Shown one piece after another: positions 35,476 through 46,225 of a DNA stretch of 64,000 nucleotides (the first letter of the stretch is position 1; each line of letters starts with the position of its first letter). The stretch is from Staphylococcus sp. KG4-3 (GTDB taxonomy: Bacteria > Bacillota > Bacilli > Staphylococcales > Staphylococcaceae). The notes under the pieces are model-generated. The model saw nothing but the letters and a program-made list of their open reading frames with translations, searched no databases and had not been told where the DNA came from. The DNA lies in NCBI RefSeq assembly GCF_033597815.2, contig NZ_CP166245.1, positions 1,302,001 to 1,366,000 of the forward strand, in the 5' to 3' direction. The translations under genes were made by a program, and so were the position numbers.

Positions 35476-38400
35476 ATGAGACCAATAACACTTAAATTAA
35501 ATAATTTTGGTCCTTTTTTAAATGAAAAAATTGATTTTAATTATGTGAATAATAATCAATTATTTTTAATTAGTGGTAAAACTGGTTCAGGAAAAACTAT
35601 GATTTTTGATGCCATTGTTTACGCTTTATTTGGAGAAGCTTCTACAAAAGATAGAAAAGAAAGTGATTTGAGAAGTCATTTTGCTGAAAGTAAGATGCCT
35701 ATGGTAGTAGAATTTGAATTCAAATTAAGAAACCAATATTTTAAAATAAAAAGACAAGGGGCTTTTGTTAAAGAAGGTAATAAGAATAAAACACTTGGTC
35801 AACTTGCTGTATATCAAATGGAAACTGAGAAGTATGAACTTAGAGAAAGTAAAATAACGAATGGTAATCAATTTATTAAAGAATTATTGGGAGTAAACGC
35901 TGAGCAATTTAGGCAGTTATTTATCTTACCTCAAGGAGAATTTAAAAGATTTTTATTATCAAAAAGTTCTGAGAAACAAGAAATATTAAGAACACTCTTT
36001 AATAGTCAGCGATTTGAAGAAATACAAAAAAACTTATCTGAAGATGTTAAAGAAGTTAGAGGACAAATTGAACAAAAATATCATTTGTTAGAAACAAATT
36101 GGCTAGATTTAGAAACGTTCAACGATGAAACATTAATTGAGAACAAAGCTATTAATCCAAGACAAACAAATCAAGTGCTTGAAGTATTAAATGTATTTGA
36201 TGAAAAAGCGGAACATATTCATAATAAATTAAAACAACAAAAGGTTGAGTATAAAACTAAGTTAAATGATGCTGAAGCTTGTTTGAAAAACAACCAAAAA
36301 TTAGAAGAAACATTAAATAAGCTGGAAGAAAATCAGCGAAATTATGAACGACTATTAACGCAAGAAAATAATATAAATGAAAAAATCAATCGTTTGAATG
36401 CAATTAATGAGGTAAGGCCAATTGCTCATTTATTAGAGTCTAAAGACGAATTATACACAAAACAACAAAAAATAAAAGAAGATATCAATAAAAAAATAAA
36501 AATTATTTCAGAATTTGAAATTCAAATAGAAAAAGCAAATGAACAGTTAGATGCTCATAAAAATGACTCAGATAAAATAACAAATATTAAAAACTTTATT
36601 GAAAAGACAAAACTTTTCTTTGAAAGATCCCAAAAGTACAAAGAGGCATATGAAGAGCAACAATCATTTAAAGAAGGTTTTATATCACTTCAAACAAAGA
36701 TAGATACACAAATAAAGCAATTAGATGAAATTAAAGGAAAAATAAACGGTAGAGTACCGAACTATAAGAAAATAGAACAAATAAATGAAACAATTTACAG
36801 GTTGAATAATGAAGTTACAGTGCTAAAACAAAATGAACTTGATAAAAAAGAATACCTACAATTACAAGAAAGAAAACAGCAAAAAGCCAATGACAGTAAA
36901 AAGTTATCTGATGAACTTCAACAGCTAACGAATGCTTATAAAAAAATAGATAAAACAAGTATAGATTTAAATAATAAGCAAGATTTGATTAGTACTTTGC
37001 AATCAGCAATAAATGTTGGAGACACTTGTCCAATTTGTGGTAATCAAGTACATACTATAACGCAACATATCGATTTTGATGATTTAACTGCACGACATCA
37101 AAGTCTCGCACAGTTAGAACAAGAGAAAAACGATAGAACTGAAGATAAAATTAAAGTTGAAAGCGAACTGAATTATATAGAAGAACAGTTGGCAAAATTT
37201 GATGAAGAGAAATTAGAAAATATAAATTATCAAGAACTTGAGGTGGAAGTTAAGAAAAAAACAGAACAAAAACAGATCATTGAAAAGGAAAATGAAGCGA
37301 TTGTTGAATTAAAGGAATTACAACAACAATATGAACAACAGTATCATCAATTAGAATTAGATAAAAAAACTAAACAACATAATCTAAAACAAAATGAAAT
37401 TACTATAAATGATTTTGAAAATACTACAGGTTATAGTGACGTCGATACTTTTATAGAGCTTTTTGAAAACAATAAAAGTGAAATTGAGAAATATGAAAAA
37501 ACCTTGGATGAGTTGGAGAAGAATATACAACAATATAAGAGTAAACTTGCTATAGAACAAAATAATAGAAATCATTTAAGTAATAATTTATCTGAAATTG
37601 AACTAGAGATTAAAAATATAAGTGTGAAAATTGATGATGAAATGAAACATATTGGTTTCACGGATTTAGAACAAGTATATAATACAGTTTCTAAAGTAAG
37701 TGAAAAAGAAACTCTAGAAAATGAAATAACTGAATTTAATAAATCAAAACAATCTTTTGAAGTAGTAATCTCACAATTAAAAGAAGAGATTTCCGATAAA
37801 AAGTTAGAAGATACTCAACATCTAATAGAAGCTTTTGAACAACAGCAACAAGCGTTTGAATTAATCTGTACTGAATTGAGTCAACATGAATATAAAGTTG
37901 CGTTTAATAATAAAAAAATAACTGAAATTAGAGATATTATTGGTAAATTAGAAAGTGAATTAAAAACACAACAAGAAGTTTTTCAATTAGCAGAAATTCT
38001 AGCAGGGAAAAATGAACAAAAATTAACATTAGAAAATTATGTGTTAATTTATTATTTGGAAAGAATTTTAGCTCAAGCCAATCAACGTTTATCTTTAATG
38101 ACGGGTCAGCGGTATCAATTGACACGTAGATCACAAGTTTCACAAGGATACAGTGGACTTGAGATTGATGTGTTTGATGCACACTCTAATCAATCTAGGC
38201 ACATTAGTTCATTGTCTGGAGGGGAAACTTTCCAAGCTTCATTAGCTTTAGCTTTAGGTTTAAGTGAGATAGTTCAACAAGAATCAGGTGGTATTGCATT
38301 AGATTCTATGTTCGTCGATGAGGGATTTGGAACATTAGACCAAGAAACTTTAGAAACAGCTTTAGATACACTGTTAAGTTTAAAATCTACAGGGAGAATG

Positions 38401-38505
38401 GTAGGAATCATTTCACATGTAAGTGAATTGAAACAAAGAATTCCCCTCATTTTAGAAGTAGTTACGGAACAATATCAAAGTACGACAACTTTTAAGAAAC
38501 AATAA
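35476..38505 (+). CDS. sbcC: Exonuclease subunit SbcC (Rad50-like ATPase)
   Basis: A 1009-residue SMC-like ATPase, partner of SbcD. Walker A GKTGSGKTM is at about residue 35-43; long coiled coils follow, broken by the zinc hook CPIC (Cys518, Cys521) in GDTCPICGNQVH; the C-terminal lobe has the signature SSLSGGETFQASLALALGLSE and Walker B DSMFVDEGFGTLD. The hook lets two complexes join. It begins directly after sbcD and ends before a terminator shared with mscL. Confidence 0.97.
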   Translation: MRPITLKLNNFGPFLNEKIDFNYVNNNQLFLISGKTGSGKTMIFDAIVYALFGEASTKDRKESDLRSHFAESKMPMVVEFEFKLRNQYFKIKRQGAFVKEGNKNKTLGQLAVYQMETEKYELRESKITNGNQFIKELLGVNAEQFRQLFILPQGEFKRFLLSKSSEKQEILRTLFNSQRFEEIQKNLSEDVKEVRGQIEQKYHLLETNWLDLETFNDETLIENKAINPRQTNQVLEVLNVFDEKAEHIHNKLKQQKVEYKTKLNDAEACLKNNQKLEETLNKLEENQRNYERLLTQENNINEKINRLNAINEVRPIAHLLESKDELYTKQQKIKEDINKKIKIISEFEIQIEKANEQLDAHKNDSDKITNIKNFIEKTKLFFERSQKYKEAYEEQQSFKEGFISLQTKIDTQIKQLDEIKGKINGRVPNYKKIEQINETIYRLNNEVTVLKQNELDKKEYLQLQERKQQKANDSKKLSDELQQLTNAYKKIDKTSIDLNNKQDLISTLQSAINVGDTCPICGNQVHTITQHIDFDDLTARHQSLAQLEQEKNDRTEDKIKVESELNYIEEQLAKFDEEKLENINYQELEVEVKKKTEQKQIIEKENEAIVELKELQQQYEQQYHQLELDKKTKQHNLKQNEITINDFENTTGYSDVDTFIELFENNKSEIEKYEKTLDELEKNIQQYKSKLAIEQNNRNHLSNNLSEIELEIKNISVKIDDEMKHIGFTDLEQVYNTVSKVSEKETLENEITEFNKSKQSFEVVISQLKEEISDKKLEDTQHLIEAFEQQQQAFELICTELSQHEYKVAFNNKKITEIRDIIGKLESELKTQQEVFQLAEILAGKNEQKLTLENYVLIYYLERILAQANQRLSLMTGQRYQLTRRSQVSQGYSGLEIDVFDAHSNQSRHISSLSGGETFQASLALALGLSEIVQQESGGIALDSMFVDEGFGTLDQETLETALDTLLSLKSTGRMVGIISHVSELKQRIPLILEVVTEQYQSTTTFKKQ

Positions 38506-38582
38506 TTTACTTAAATAATATATGTCGAAGTAGCTCAAAATAATATATAATGTGTGAAAATCCAATAAAGTAAGCTAAATAA

Positions 38583-38629
38583 AAAGAGTTCTAGTAGTTG
38601 TCATTCTGCTAGGACTCTCGTCTTTTTAG
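38583..38629. terminator. Bidirectional terminator of sbcDC and mscL
   Basis: Stem gagttctag-tag / ctg-ctaggactc with G-U pairs; T runs exist on both strands (tcttttt on +, ctcttttt on -). Confidence 0.85.
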
Positions 38630-38637
38630 TATTTTAA

Positions 38638-38991
38638 TTAATTTTTTTCACGTAATAAATCACGAATTTCAGTAAGTAAAACAGTATTCTCTTCGATTTC
38701 TTCTTCTTCTTCTTTTTTCATTAGCGTATTAGCAATTTTCACAAAGATAAATAATGCAAAAGCAATAATGATAAAGTCTATAATTGACTGAACGAACATA
38801 CCGTATTTGATTCCCATAAATGACCAGCTCTTAGCAAAGTCAACTGTACCAAAAATCAATCCAATTAAAGGCATGATAATGAATGAAACTAAAGCTGTAA
38901 CAATTTTGTTGAATGCTGCACCCATAACTACAGCTACAGCTAAGTCGAGTACATTGCCTTTTAATGCGAACTCTTTAAACTCTTGAAACAT
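38638..38991 (-). CDS. mscL: Large-conductance mechanosensitive channel MscL
   Basis: A 117-residue pentameric channel that opens on sudden osmotic downshift. The N-terminal helix [31 protein letters not shown], the TM1 gate, the TM2 segment (about 65-90, [18 protein letters not shown]) and the charged C-terminal bundle ([25 protein letters not shown]) are all present. The start has gggagt ahead. It diverges from a BCCT osmolyte transporter, a sensible pairing of osmotic functions. Confidence 0.97.
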   Translation of the reverse strand: MFQEFKEFALKGNVLDLAVAVVMGAAFNKIVTALVSFIIMPLIGLIFGTVDFAKSWSFMGIKYGMFVQSIIDFIIIAFALFIFVKIANTLMKKEEEEEIEENTVLLTEIRDLLREKN

Positions 38992-39194
38992 ATGATTAAC
39001 TCCCTTTTATTTAATTTTAAAGATTATTATACAATATATTTAAAAGTAAGAGAATAGTTTTTTTAACGAAATTTGATATTACCTCATTGTTTTGTTATTC
39101 TAATACGTGGTTAATACATAAATAGAATTTTTTAAAAAATGAAAGTTCTATTTGGCTTGAAAATTTAATATGATAAGAAAGGGAGTAATTAATT

Positions 39195-40838
39195 ATGAAT
39201 TCTTCTAGTAACCAATCTAATGGTAAGAAGATATCTCCAGTTTTTATCTATAGTGCTATCATCGTAGCAATTGTAGTTATTATCGGTGCAGTATTACCGG
39301 GACAATTTGATTATGTTACGAATACGATTAAACTATGGATTACAGATAAACTTGGATGGTATTACCTAATTCTTACAACGTTTATAGTTTTCTTCTGTGT
39401 ATTTCTAATTTTTAGTCCTATTGGGAAATTAAAATTAGGTAAACCAAATGACAAACCTGAATTCAACACTATCTCATGGTTTGCGATGTTATTCAGTGCT
39501 GGTATGGGAATTGGACTTGTATTCTATGGTGCAGCAGAACCAATGGCTGATTTTGCAGCGCCACCAAATGCAGATCCAAAAACGACAGCAGCTTATACAG
39601 AAGCATTGCGTTCAACATTCTTCCATTGGGGATTCCATGCGTGGGCAATATATGGTGTTGTTGCATTAGCACTAGCTTATGCCCAATTTAGAAAAGGCGA
39701 ACCAGGACTTATTTCAAGAACATTACGTCCTATCTTAGGTAACAAAGTTGAAGGCCCAATTGGGACAATCATTGATATACTTGCTGTATTTGCTACAGTA
39801 GTAGGTGTGGCCGTATCACTAGGTATGGGTGCCTTACAAATTAATGGTGGGCTTAATTATCTATTTGGTATACCAAATAATGTTTGGGTTCAAGCTATAA
39901 TCATAGTAGTAGTAACAATTTTATTTATGATGAGTGCTTGGTCTGGATTAAGTAAAGGTATTCAATATTTAAGTAACTTAAATATTAGTTTAGGGGCAAT
40001 CTTGATGATTGCTGTACTTATTATTGGACCAACAGTATTGATTTTAAATATGATGACGAGCTCTGCAGGTAGTTTATTAAACTCATTCTTATTAAATACG
40101 TTTGACACTGCAGCACAAAACCCTCAAAAACGTGAATGGATGTCTAGTTGGACACTTTATTACTGGGGTTGGTGGTTAAGCTGGAGCCCATTCGTAGGTA
40201 TTTTCATTGCACGTGTATCTAAAGGACGTTCTATACGTGAATTTATAGGAGGAGTACTGCTAGTACCAGCTCTTGTAAGTTTCGTTTGGTTCAGTGTGTT
40301 TGGTGTGTTAGGTATTGAAACTGGTAAGAAAAATCCAGAATTATTTGATATGACTGCTGAAACACAACTTTTCGGAGTGTTTAATGAGATACCATTGGGT
40401 ATGATATTATCTATCATTGCTTTAGTATTAATTGCATCATTCTTTATTACATCGGCTGACTCTGCAACCTTTGTGTTAGGTATGCAAACGACTTATGGTT
40501 CATTAGAGCCGTCAAATGTTGTTAAAATGACATGGGGTATAGCACAATCATTAATCGCTTTTGTATTACTATTTGCAGGTGGAGGAAATGGTGCTGAGGC
40601 TCTTAACGCAATTCAAAGTGCCGCCATTATAAGCGCCTTGCCATTCTCATTTGTAGTAATCATGATGATGATTTCATTCTATAAAGATGCTAACCAAGAA
40701 CGTAAATTCTTAGGTTTAACATTGACACCTAATAAACATAGATTACAAGATTACTTACAGCATCAACAAGAAGATTATGAAGATGATATTATTGAACAGC
40801 GTAAACCACTTAGAAATGCAGAAAAAAATGATCAATAA
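39195..40838 (+). CDS. opuD: BCCT-family glycine betaine/choline/proline betaine transporter
   Basis: A 547-residue transporter with 12 membrane spans. Diagnostic BCCT features are GMGIGLVFYGAAEPMADF, the aromatic betaine-binding segment TLYYWGWWLSWSPFVGIFIARVSKGRSIREF (Trp-rich), and FITSADSATFVLGMQT. It imports compatible solutes with sodium for osmoprotection. Whether betaine, choline or carnitine is preferred cannot be told; OpuD is the usual staphylococcal label. The start has aagggag ahead and the C-terminus is acidic, a sensor region in this family. Confidence 0.9.
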   Translation: MNSSSNQSNGKKISPVFIYSAIIVAIVVIIGAVLPGQFDYVTNTIKLWITDKLGWYYLILTTFIVFFCVFLIFSPIGKLKLGKPNDKPEFNTISWFAMLFSAGMGIGLVFYGAAEPMADFAAPPNADPKTTAAYTEALRSTFFHWGFHAWAIYGVVALALAYAQFRKGEPGLISRTLRPILGNKVEGPIGTIIDILAVFATVVGVAVSLGMGALQINGGLNYLFGIPNNVWVQAIIIVVVTILFMMSAWSGLSKGIQYLSNLNISLGAILMIAVLIIGPTVLILNMMTSSAGSLLNSFLLNTFDTAAQNPQKREWMSSWTLYYWGWWLSWSPFVGIFIARVSKGRSIREFIGGVLLVPALVSFVWFSVFGVLGIETGKKNPELFDMTAETQLFGVFNEIPLGMILSIIALVLIASFFITSADSATFVLGMQTTYGSLEPSNVVKMTWGIAQSLIAFVLLFAGGGNGAEALNAIQSAAIISALPFSFVVIMMMISFYKDANQERKFLGLTLTPNKHRLQDYLQHQQEDYEDDIIEQRKPLRNAEKNDQ

Positions 40839-40855
40839 ACAGACTTTATAATTTA

Positions 40856-40891
40856 AAACTGAGTATCCATTTGGATACTCAGTTTTTTTAT
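40856..40891 (+). terminator. Terminator of opuD
   Basis: Perfect 13-bp stem aactgagtatcca / tggatactcagtt, loop tt, then seven T. Confidence 0.9.
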
Positions 40892-41115
40892 ATAAAAATG
40901 AGGAAATGTCTGCCATCAGGATGATAATGATTCTCAATTGATAATAATAACTTATTACACCCTGGAGTCAAGATAAGTTTTGCTTATACATACTGATTGA
41001 AAATTCAAATCTAAATTATAGATGTTTCTGGCTTTAGCTAGTTGTTTTAAATTACATATAATTATACAATTTAAATAACGGCATATATATTACAAAAATT
41101 TCAAGGGGGATTTAT

Positions 41116-43818
41116 ATGGCTTCTAATATTAAACAGCAATCGAAAAAATCGTTTGAGTTAAACGGCAAATCATATACTTTTTATGATTTGAACACTTTAG
41201 AAGAACAAGGTTTAACAAAAGTTTCAAAATTGCCATATTCAATTAGAGTATTACTAGAATCTGTATTAAGACAAGAGGATGGTTTTGTAATTACTGATGA
41301 ACATATTAAAGCGTTATCAGAATTTACTAAAGGCACTGAAGGCGAAGTACCATTCAAACCTTCTCGTGTTATCTTACAAGACTTTACAGGTGTACCTGCA
41401 GTTGTTGACTTGGCGTCATTACGTAAGGCAATGAATGATGTAGGCGGAGATTTAAATAAAATCAACCCTGAAGTACCTGTAGATTTAGTTATTGACCACT
41501 CAGTTCAAGTTGATAGCTATGCAAATCCAGACGCATTAGAGCGCAATATGAAATTAGAGTTTGAAAGAAACTATGAACGTTATCAATTTTTAAATTGGGC
41601 TACAAAAGCGTTTAATAACTATAGCGCTGTGCCACCAGCAACTGGTATTGTTCACCAAGTAAACTTGGAATATCTAGCTAATGTTGTACATGCACGTGAT
41701 GTAGATGGTGAAACAGTAGCTTTCCCTGATACATTAGTAGGTACTGACTCACATACAACAATGATTAATGGTCTTGGTGTATTAGGTTGGGGTGTAGGGG
41801 GTATTGAAGCCGAAGCCGGAATGCTTGGTCAACCGTCATATTTCCCAATTCCTGAAGTAATCGGTGTTAGATTGTCTAATGCATTGCCTCAAGGTGCGAC
41901 TGCAACAGACTTAGCTTTACGTGTAACTCAAGAATTACGTAAAAAAGGTGTAGTTGGAAAATTTGTTGAGTTCTTTGGTCCAGGTGTACAACACTTACCA
42001 TTAGCAGACCGTGCAACAATTGCTAACATGGCTCCAGAATATGGTGCTACTTGTGGTTTCTTCCCTGTAGACGAAGAAGCATTAAAATACATGCGTTTAA
42101 CAGGTCGTACTGATGAACAAATCGATCTTGTGAAAAAATATTTAGAAGAAAACAGCATGTTCTTCACTGTTGAAAAAGAAGACCCTGAATACACTGATGT
42201 AGTTGAATTAGACTTATCTACTGTTGAACCATCATTATCAGGACCAAAACGTCCACAAGATTTAATTTTCTTAAGTGATATGAAAAAAGAATTCGAAAAA
42301 TCAGTTACTGCGCCAGCAGGTAACCAAGGCCACGGTTTTGATGAAAGTGAATTCGATAAAACTGCAACAATCGAATTTAAAGATGGCACGTCAACTACAA
42401 TGAAAACTGGTGATTTAGCGATTGCAGCGATTACGTCATGTACCAATACATCTAATCCATATGTTATGTTAGGTGCTGGACTAGTTGCTAAAAAAGCTGT
42501 AGAAAAAGGATTAAAAGTCCCAGAATACGTTAAAACGTCATTAGCTCCAGGTTCTAAAGTTGTTACTGGATATTTAAGAGATTCAGGCTTAACTGAATAT
42601 TTGGATGATTTAGGCTTTAACCTTGTTGGTTATGGTTGTACAACTTGTATCGGGAACTCTGGTCCATTACTAGAAGAAATTGAAAAAGCAATTGCTGATG
42701 AAGATTTGCTCGTTTCCTCTGTGTTATCAGGTAACCGTAACTTTGAAGGTCGTATCCATCCATTAGTTAAAGCTAACTACTTAGCTTCACCACAATTAGT
42801 TGTTGCATATGCATTAGCAGGAACTGTGGATATCGATTTACAAAATGAGCCACTTGGTAAAGGTAAAGATGGAGAAGATGTTTACCTAAAAGATATCTGG
42901 CCATCAATTAAAGAAGTTTCAGACACTGTTGATACGGTTGTGACTCCGAAACTATTTAAAGAAGAATATGAAACTGTGTACAATAATAATGAAATGTGGA
43001 ATGAAATTGATGTTACGGATCAACCGCTATATGATTTTGACCCTGAATCAACGTATATTCAAAACCCATCATTCTTCCAAGGTCTTTCTAAAGAACCAGG
43101 AACTATTGATTCATTAAAAGATTTAAGGGTTATGGGTAAATTTGGAGATTCAGTAACAACTGACCATATTTCACCAGCGGGTGCAATTGGTAAAGATACA
43201 CCTGCAGGTAAATATTTACTTGAACATGGTGTCCCTATTCGTCAATTCAACTCATATGGTTCACGTCGTGGTAACCACGAAGTGATGGTACGTGGTACAT
43301 TTGCGAATATCCGTATTAAAAACCAATTAGCACCAGGAACTGAAGGTGGTTTCACAACTTACTGGCCAACAGGTGAACAAATGCCAATATTTGATGCTGC
43401 CATGAAATATAAAGAAGACGGCACAGGTTTAGTTGTTTTAGCTGGTAATGATTACGGAATGGGTTCATCTCGTGACTGGGCAGCTAAAGGGACAAATTTA
43501 TTAGGTGTTAAAACAGTTATCGCACAAAGTTATGAGCGTATCCACCGTTCAAACTTAGTAATGATGGGCGTTTTACCATTACAATTCAAAGAAGGCGAAT
43601 CTGCGGATAGCCTTGGCATTGATGGTACTGAAGTTATTTCAGTAGATATTGATGAAAATGTAAAACCGCATGATCTTGTAAAAGTACAAGCTAAGAAAGA
43701 AAATGGCGAAGTAATAGAGTTTGAAGCAATGGCTCGTTTCGATTCAAACGTTGAAATGGATTATTATCGTCATGGTGGTATTCTTCAATTAGTATTAAGA
43801 AATAAATTAGCCGAATAA
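41116..43818 (+). CDS. acnA: Aconitate hydratase (cytosolic/IRP1 type)
   Basis: A 900-residue 4Fe-4S enzyme converting citrate to isocitrate in the TCA cycle; family members bind RNA when iron is low. The cluster cysteines are Cys442 in SCTNTSNP and Cys508/Cys511 in [11 protein letters not shown]. Substrate residues include SRDWAAKG and YGMGSSRD near 780. A tail of the AcnA type ends in [15 protein letters not shown]. The gene has its own promoter region (40892-41115), with no operator I can name, and caaggggg ahead of the ATG. Confidence 0.97.
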   Translation: MASNIKQQSKKSFELNGKSYTFYDLNTLEEQGLTKVSKLPYSIRVLLESVLRQEDGFVITDEHIKALSEFTKGTEGEVPFKPSRVILQDFTGVPAVVDLASLRKAMNDVGGDLNKINPEVPVDLVIDHSVQVDSYANPDALERNMKLEFERNYERYQFLNWATKAFNNYSAVPPATGIVHQVNLEYLANVVHARDVDGETVAFPDTLVGTDSHTTMINGLGVLGWGVGGIEAEAGMLGQPSYFPIPEVIGVRLSNALPQGATATDLALRVTQELRKKGVVGKFVEFFGPGVQHLPLADRATIANMAPEYGATCGFFPVDEEALKYMRLTGRTDEQIDLVKKYLEENSMFFTVEKEDPEYTDVVELDLSTVEPSLSGPKRPQDLIFLSDMKKEFEKSVTAPAGNQGHGFDESEFDKTATIEFKDGTSTTMKTGDLAIAAITSCTNTSNPYVMLGAGLVAKKAVEKGLKVPEYVKTSLAPGSKVVTGYLRDSGLTEYLDDLGFNLVGYGCTTCIGNSGPLLEEIEKAIADEDLLVSSVLSGNRNFEGRIHPLVKANYLASPQLVVAYALAGTVDIDLQNEPLGKGKDGEDVYLKDIWPSIKEVSDTVDTVVTPKLFKEEYETVYNNNEMWNEIDVTDQPLYDFDPESTYIQNPSFFQGLSKEPGTIDSLKDLRVMGKFGDSVTTDHISPAGAIGKDTPAGKYLLEHGVPIRQFNSYGSRRGNHEVMVRGTFANIRIKNQLAPGTEGGFTTYWPTGEQMPIFDAAMKYKEDGTGLVVLAGNDYGMGSSRDWAAKGTNLLGVKTVIAQSYERIHRSNLVMMGVLPLQFKEGESADSLGIDGTEVISVDIDENVKPHDLVKVQAKKENGEVIEFEAMARFDSNVEMDYYRHGGILQLVLRNKLAE

Positions 43819-44154
43819 CTTTACAGTTAGAAGCATTAATTTAATAATAAAGATTCAAACGAGGCTGGGGCATACATAGATATGTCTCAGCCTCAAAGGC
43901 GTTATTGAAGGCCTATGAAGATGTACATAATGTATTCCTTTATTATATAGGTTGGGATAAATGCTTGGATTAACATTGCTTTGAAATAGCACTACCTGTA
44001 AGTGATGTTTAGATAATGAATATAGAATAGGTTATAGATACTTTATTGGAGTATTACTAAGGATAAACTAGTAAAATGCTATACTTAATTTTTTATGTTA
44101 ATATTTAATAGTAAAAAAGATATAAGATGAACAATTGAAAAGAGGACGCTTATA
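43819..44154. other. Intergenic region acnA to thioesterase
   Basis: It holds a gaggctggggc-type hairpin (43861-43894) and about 250 bases of AT-rich DNA leading to the thioesterase. No ORF with ribosome site was seen. Confidence 0.5.
43861..43894. repeat. gaggctggggc-type hairpin repeat
   Basis: Stem gaggctggggcata / tatgtctcagcctc (two G-U), loop catag-a; related to 34143-34175. Probably also ends acnA transcription although the T run is missing. Confidence 0.65.
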
Positions 44155-44613
44155 ATGATTTACAGTATGACACAAATAGAATCACGGTATTCAGAGACTG
44201 ACCAAATGGGTGTGATTTATCATGGTAATTACCCTACATGGTTTGAGGTAGCTCGTACAGATTATATCTCTAAATTAGGTTTTAGCTATAAAGCTATGGA
44301 AGATTCAGGTATTATTTCTCCAGTTGTTGATTTGGACATTAAATATATTAAATCTATTTTTTATCCAGAAACCGTAAAAATAAAAACATGGGTTGAAAAA
44401 TATTCTAGATTACGATCTAAATATTGCTATGAAATATACAATGAAGCTGGAGAATTAGCAACTACAGGATCAACTACATTGACTTGTATTAAAAAAGAAG
44501 ACTTCAAGCCGATACGATTAGATAGATATTTTCCTGAATGGCACGCTGTATATAGCGATGTCGCTGAAAGAAATAAGGCAGGCGAGGATTTAGAAGTGGT
44601 TAAAGGCATATAA
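44155..44613 (+). CDS. Acyl-CoA thioesterase, hotdog fold (YbgC/4HBT type)
   Basis: A 152-residue hotdog-fold protein: the start TQIESRYSETDQMGVIYHGNYPTWFEVARTDY is the classical 4-hydroxybenzoyl-CoA thioesterase motif with the catalytic Asp in ETDQMGV. The middle has VVDLDIKYIKSIFYPE. It probably hydrolyses an acyl-CoA or acyl-ACP; the exact substrate is unknown. The start has aaagagga nine bases ahead. It appears monocistronic behind its own terminator. Confidence 0.88.
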   Translation: MIYSMTQIESRYSETDQMGVIYHGNYPTWFEVARTDYISKLGFSYKAMEDSGIISPVVDLDIKYIKSIFYPETVKIKTWVEKYSRLRSKYCYEIYNEAGELATTGSTTLTCIKKEDFKPIRLDRYFPEWHAVYSDVAERNKAGEDLEVVKGI

Positions 44614-44703
44614 GGCATGATTTAGGCTTCAGTGACTAGCATATTGAAACGAACAAGAGAATATATGTTATTCAATAGCAATCAAACTAGAATTAAGCTA
44701 AAA

Positions 44704-44740
44704 AAAGCGTTTGGGAAGAGACCCGAACGCTTTTTTTATT
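44704..44740 (+). terminator. Terminator of the thioesterase gene
   Basis: Stem aagcgtttggg / cccgaacgctt (one G-U), six-base loop, seven T. Confidence 0.85.
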
Positions 44741-44790
44741 ATTTAACATGATTTATTTAAAATGTATAAAGGTTTCATACGCTTATTTCC

Positions 44791-44825
44791 AAAAATAAAG
44801 GCCAAGGGAATTAGTAAAACCTTGG
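44791..44825 (-). terminator. Terminator of the HesB-like gene
   Basis: Stem ccaagg / ccttgg (44802-44807 with 44820-44825); the minus-strand tail is cctttattttt. Confidence 0.55.
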
Positions 44826-44831
44826 AATAAT

Positions 44832-45128
44832 TTATTTTGTGGCATATGAAATTTCATCAATACTGTTACTAACATCAATATATAAATTGTGGTCTTCAAA
44901 ATACCACAAATCTTTTTCAGCGATTACGACATCTAATCCATCGTAATGATTTTCGTAACCAATTTCCACATCATTTTTCTTGTCTACACTGAAAGCAGGA
45001 CTAAACCCTTGTTTTAGTTGGAATTCTCCGCCATAACGTACAAAGAATTGTAAGACTTTGTCATCTTCTGGTAAATCTAGTTCTTCCTTAAACCAAGATA
45101 CAGCATTATCTGAAAGTTCTATTTCCAT
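44832..45128 (-). CDS. HesB/YadR/YfhF-type protein
   Basis: A 98-residue protein of the HesB-like fold used by iron-sulphur carriers, but without any cysteine, so it cannot act as an A-type Fe-S carrier. Its pattern ([45 protein letters not shown]) is typical of the YfhF/YneR branch of firmicutes, whose function is unknown. ATG at 45128 has aaaggag eight bases ahead; the ORF could start eight codons earlier without a ribosome site. It lies between a thioesterase and plsY, all with separate terminators. Confidence 0.8.
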   Translation of the reverse strand: MEIELSDNAVSWFKEELDLPEDDKVLQFFVRYGGEFQLKQGFSPAFSVDKKNDVEIGYENHYDGLDVVIAEKDLWYFEDHNLYIDVSNSIDEISYATK

Positions 45129-45338
45129 AATAAAAGTCTCCTTTCGATTCATAAGGTTTCACTTATGAACGTTGATTACTAATTTTTAAATTAGTAATTT
45201 ATACATTACCCACTTTGAGTAATGTTAAAGGTAGTATAACATAATTTTTCAATTAATTTCGACAAATGATTTACAAAAATATGAATTGTATAAATACTAT
45301 GATAAAACGTTGTTTACGTAGTATAATAGATACAATGT

Positions 45339-45372
45339 TAAAAAGCTGGAAACATCTTAATGTCCCAGCTTA
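45339..45372 (-). terminator. Terminator of plsY
   Basis: Stem aagctggga / tttccagctt on the minus strand (45343-45371), followed by a T-rich tail. Confidence 0.7.
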
Positions 45373-45422
45373 GCGTTTGTTTACATAATTTATCCGTTTT
45401 TACACTGCGACTTTTGTAATAG

Positions 45423-46031
45423 TTACATCCATTTTATTTTAGGTTCTTCACCTTTGAATATTCTTACAATATTAGTACGGTGTCTAATTATCAGTAGTAC
45501 GCCTACACCAATACTAACAACAAAGAGGATATAGTCTCGAATTAATAATGCACCGATAATACAACAAATTGATGCAATGATACTTGAGAGTGATACATAC
45601 TTTGTTAGATATAATATTCCAAAGAAAATTACTGCTAATATTAATAATAAGACAGGATTAACTCCTAGTATGACTCCAGCACTTGTAGCAACGGCTTTAC
45701 CGCCTTTAAAACCAAGATAAACTGGATATACATGACCTAGAATCGCGAAAGCACCTACGATAAGTCCATTTGTGAAAAATGTACTAATTGTACCTTCCGC
45801 ATGAACAGGCAACCACAGTGGGAAAAAGACCACAATAAACCCTTTAAATATATCTAGAAAAGTAACTAAAAATCCAGTAGGTTTTCCTAGTACTCTAAAG
45901 CTATTTGTTGCGCCAGTGTTGCCACTACCAAATTGTCGAATATCTTTTTTGAAAAATAATTTACCTATTACATAGCCACTTGGAAAAGCACCAATGAGGT
46001 AACTTAGTATTAACATGATTACAATCATCAT
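45423..46031 (-). CDS. plsY: Acyl-phosphate glycerol-3-phosphate acyltransferase
   Basis: A 202-residue inner-membrane acyltransferase (PlsY) that acylates glycerol-3-phosphate with acyl-phosphate from PlsX, the first committed phospholipid step. The motifs [38 protein letters not shown] and [14 protein letters not shown] are diagnostic. At least five spans are present. It diverges from parE, as in other firmicutes. The start follows aaagga about 13 bases ahead; a second ATG directly follows. Confidence 0.96.
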   Translation of the reverse strand: MMIVIMLILSYLIGAFPSGYVIGKLFFKKDIRQFGSGNTGATNSFRVLGKPTGFLVTFLDIFKGFIVVFFPLWLPVHAEGTISTFFTNGLIVGAFAILGHVYPVYLGFKGGKAVATSAGVILGVNPVLLLILAVIFFGILYLTKYVSLSSIIASICCIIGALLIRDYILFVVSIGVGVLLIIRHRTNIVRIFKGEEPKIKWM

Positions 46032-46195
46032 ATATAATCCACATCCTTTAATGACATTAAAATTATTTTACCACATAAGAGCATCATAATACGAATAAAA
46101 ATTTCAAATGAAAAGCATTTATCTACTGAAAATTGATTTGACACTTGCAATTTATCAAGATTTATATAAGAATAACTAATGTATAGTTTTAAAAA

Positions 46196-46209
46196 CGAAC
46201 GTACGTTTG
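46196..46209 (+). promoter_or_regulatory. LexA box upstream of parE
   Basis: CGAACGTACGTTTG fits CGAACRNRYGTTYG at all positions; it lies 17 bases before the TTG start at 46226. Confidence 0.85.
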
Positions 46210-46225
46210 TAGGAGGGCGAAACGA

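Noticed and set aside
37384..38182. Minus-strand ORFs inside sbcC and similar antisense frames elsewhere
   Set aside because: They are shadows of strong coding genes, with no ribosome site or conserved motif.
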